Source: Mercurialis annua (lineage: Eukaryota; Streptophyta; Magnoliopsida; Malpighiales; Euphorbiaceae). Taken from it: a DNA stretch of 64,000 bases. Positions within the stretch are counted from its first letter, which is position 1. Every line of letters starts with the position of its first letter. Shown piece after piece: positions 62,725 through 64,000 of this stretch. The DNA is taken from the NCBI RefSeq assembly GCF_937616625.2, contig NC_065574.1, positions 53,658,052 to 53,722,051 of the forward strand, in the 5' to 3' direction. The notes beneath the pieces were generated by a model. That model was not told the origin of the DNA and did not search any database. It was given only the letters and a program-made list of their open reading frames with translations. The position numbers were made by a program, and so were the translations under genes.

Positions 62725-64000
62725 TCATGACTCTTCATGTTTAAAAAACATAGAAGGAACTATGTCTTGCAAAAGACCATAATCAGGAACCTGTTGATGA
62801 TGAGACTGAGGATGAAGATGCTGATTATTATTACCAGTCTGTTGATAAATAGAGGCTTGATTATTGCTTAAATGATGAGGCATTTGAAGCAAGAAATCTT
62901 GAGGGAAATTAGTAGGCCTAATTGCCATTGGATTAGCTGGTGTAAGCATAGAATGTGAGAATATAGCAGCTGCATGACCTCTCAAAGTTGCAGGAAGTGG
63001 ATGATTATGTTGTCCTTCGTATGTTGTAATCACTATCGACGGATCTTGAAATGACCTTTCTACCCTTTTCTTTACAGTGCATTTCTGAGTTGTGCATCTG
63101 TAGTAGCTCCTGAAATGTCATTGATTTCCACCAAAATGTCAAGAAATTAGAAAGAACATGAAACAAAAAGTAGAAGTGATGCGAGCAATCGGAGTTTATG
63201 CGAGCAAAGTAAGCAAAAAACGATCATCGTGTATGCATATTTGGATGAAAAATTTCACGTCATAAAAGTTTGGTCATCAAAATAAAATAAAGTGATAGTT
63301 TAGATATTCTGGTAATCAATTGTCCTGCAAAATGTGATCGAAATTCTAATCTGGCGGCGTCCGTTGCTACGTCAAGAAGTTTCATATTACTCAAAATAAT
63401 TAATTAACTTTTTTTTTATGTTCATTAGTTGATTGCAATGTCAAGTTCTTAAATGGTGTGTTCACATTTTCAATCCCACTTATAAATTGTAGCTAATTAA
63501 TAGAAATGCTTTAGGTGCAAGAAATAATATATAGAGAGGTTCAATTTCATAAAATGATACCTTGGATAAGGACTATTCTTAACAGCTTTCTGACCATATT
63601 TTCTCCATCTATAGCCATCTTCTAGATGATCAACCTCACTTTTTGTCATGAATGCAAATCTTGGTTCTCTTTGCCTTTTTTCTCCTTTTTTCTTTCCCTT
63701 ATTTCCCCTGAAAAATTTAAAATTATTTTCAAGAATCAACTTTACATTTTTTGCACCATAATCTTCAATCACTTAAAAATCTAGTGAAATTAAAATAATT
63801 TAACATAAGGAGAAATTGCACCCACATAATTTTCAAGAATCACCAAAAAGTCTAATCAACTATACATTTTTTTTTTACAAACTAGACCTAAATTAGGTTA
63901 GAAACTCACTCTTTGTTGGAACATTCTCCTCCATTTTCATCCCCTTTGAGGTGGTTTTGTTTCTTGGTTTTTCTTGTCTTATCAGAATCTTCTTCACCAC
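62725..64000 (-). CDS. WRKY28: Group IIc WRKY transcription factor, WRKY28/71-like (partial)
   Basis: Nuclear W-box-binding regulator. Exons in the window: last 91 bases of an upstream exon (64000-63910), 63707-63561 and 63109-62725. All phases join, and the start lies outside the window. A basic stretch ([12 protein letters not shown], then [17 protein letters not shown]) leads into [20 protein letters not shown], the WRKYGQK heptad and [10 protein letters not shown]. The intron splits the Arg codon before SYYRC, the usual place in group IIc. The zinc finger is C-X4-C-X23-H-X1-H ([20 protein letters not shown] to EGQHNH). The tail has [15 protein letters not shown], a Gln/His/Asn-rich part and [17 protein letters not shown], the C-terminal motif of the WRKY8/28/71 branch. 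The choice of WRKY28 rests partly on the SS4-PUP-WRKY28 neighbourhood recalled from Arabidopsis. Confidence 0.93.

Overview
The window is nuclear DNA of a flowering plant, most likely a eudicot. It is AT-rich, with intron-split plant genes (starch synthase 4, purine permeases, RWA, WRKY) and many short transposons between them. The gene order starch synthase 4 - purine permeases - WRKY28-like resembles Arabidopsis chromosome 4 (AT4G18240, AT4G18210, AT4G18170, from memory). Affinity with Malpighiales is only a guess.

Layout. 1-9077 (-): 5' two thirds of starch synthase 4 (ten exons, 740 residues; the 3' end lies outside the window). A complete, apparently young Ty1-copia element (2089-6716, 200-bp LTRs that look identical, 5-bp target duplication) sits antisense in one of its introns. 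9078-12205: transposon-derived DNA with two clear hAT-like elements. 12206-26860 (+): a tandem array of five paralogous genes of a family I do not recognise. They encode mostly helical, charged, soluble proteins of 354-613 residues. The fifth gene has an intron and an enlarged, internally repeated middle. Their 5' leaders and some 3' flanks are duplicated with them, and transposons have since broken up the intergenic DNA. 29365-34034 and 43294-44557 (-): two PUP-type purine permeases, each with a 12-codon first exon; the first has a 3.5-kb intron. 46064-51591 (-): a complete 15-exon RWA polysaccharide O-acetylation gene with one GC-AG intron. 62725-64000 (-): the 3' part of a group IIc WRKY factor.

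Intergenic DNA is dominated by non-autonomous terminal-inverted-repeat elements: hAT-like (8-bp target duplications), Mutator-like (9-10 bp), one Stowaway-like and CACTA-like remnants. A family ending in GGCCTAATTA occurs five times, once nested inside another element. Three elements carry arrays of short, imperfect palindromes.

The recognised genes are unrelated single functions (starch granule initiation, purine/cytokinin-type transport, wall polysaccharide acetylation, transcription control), not an operon-like system. The most likely new biology is the five-gene tandem family. All exon boundaries come from reading splice signals and protein continuity by eye and may be off by a base or two.
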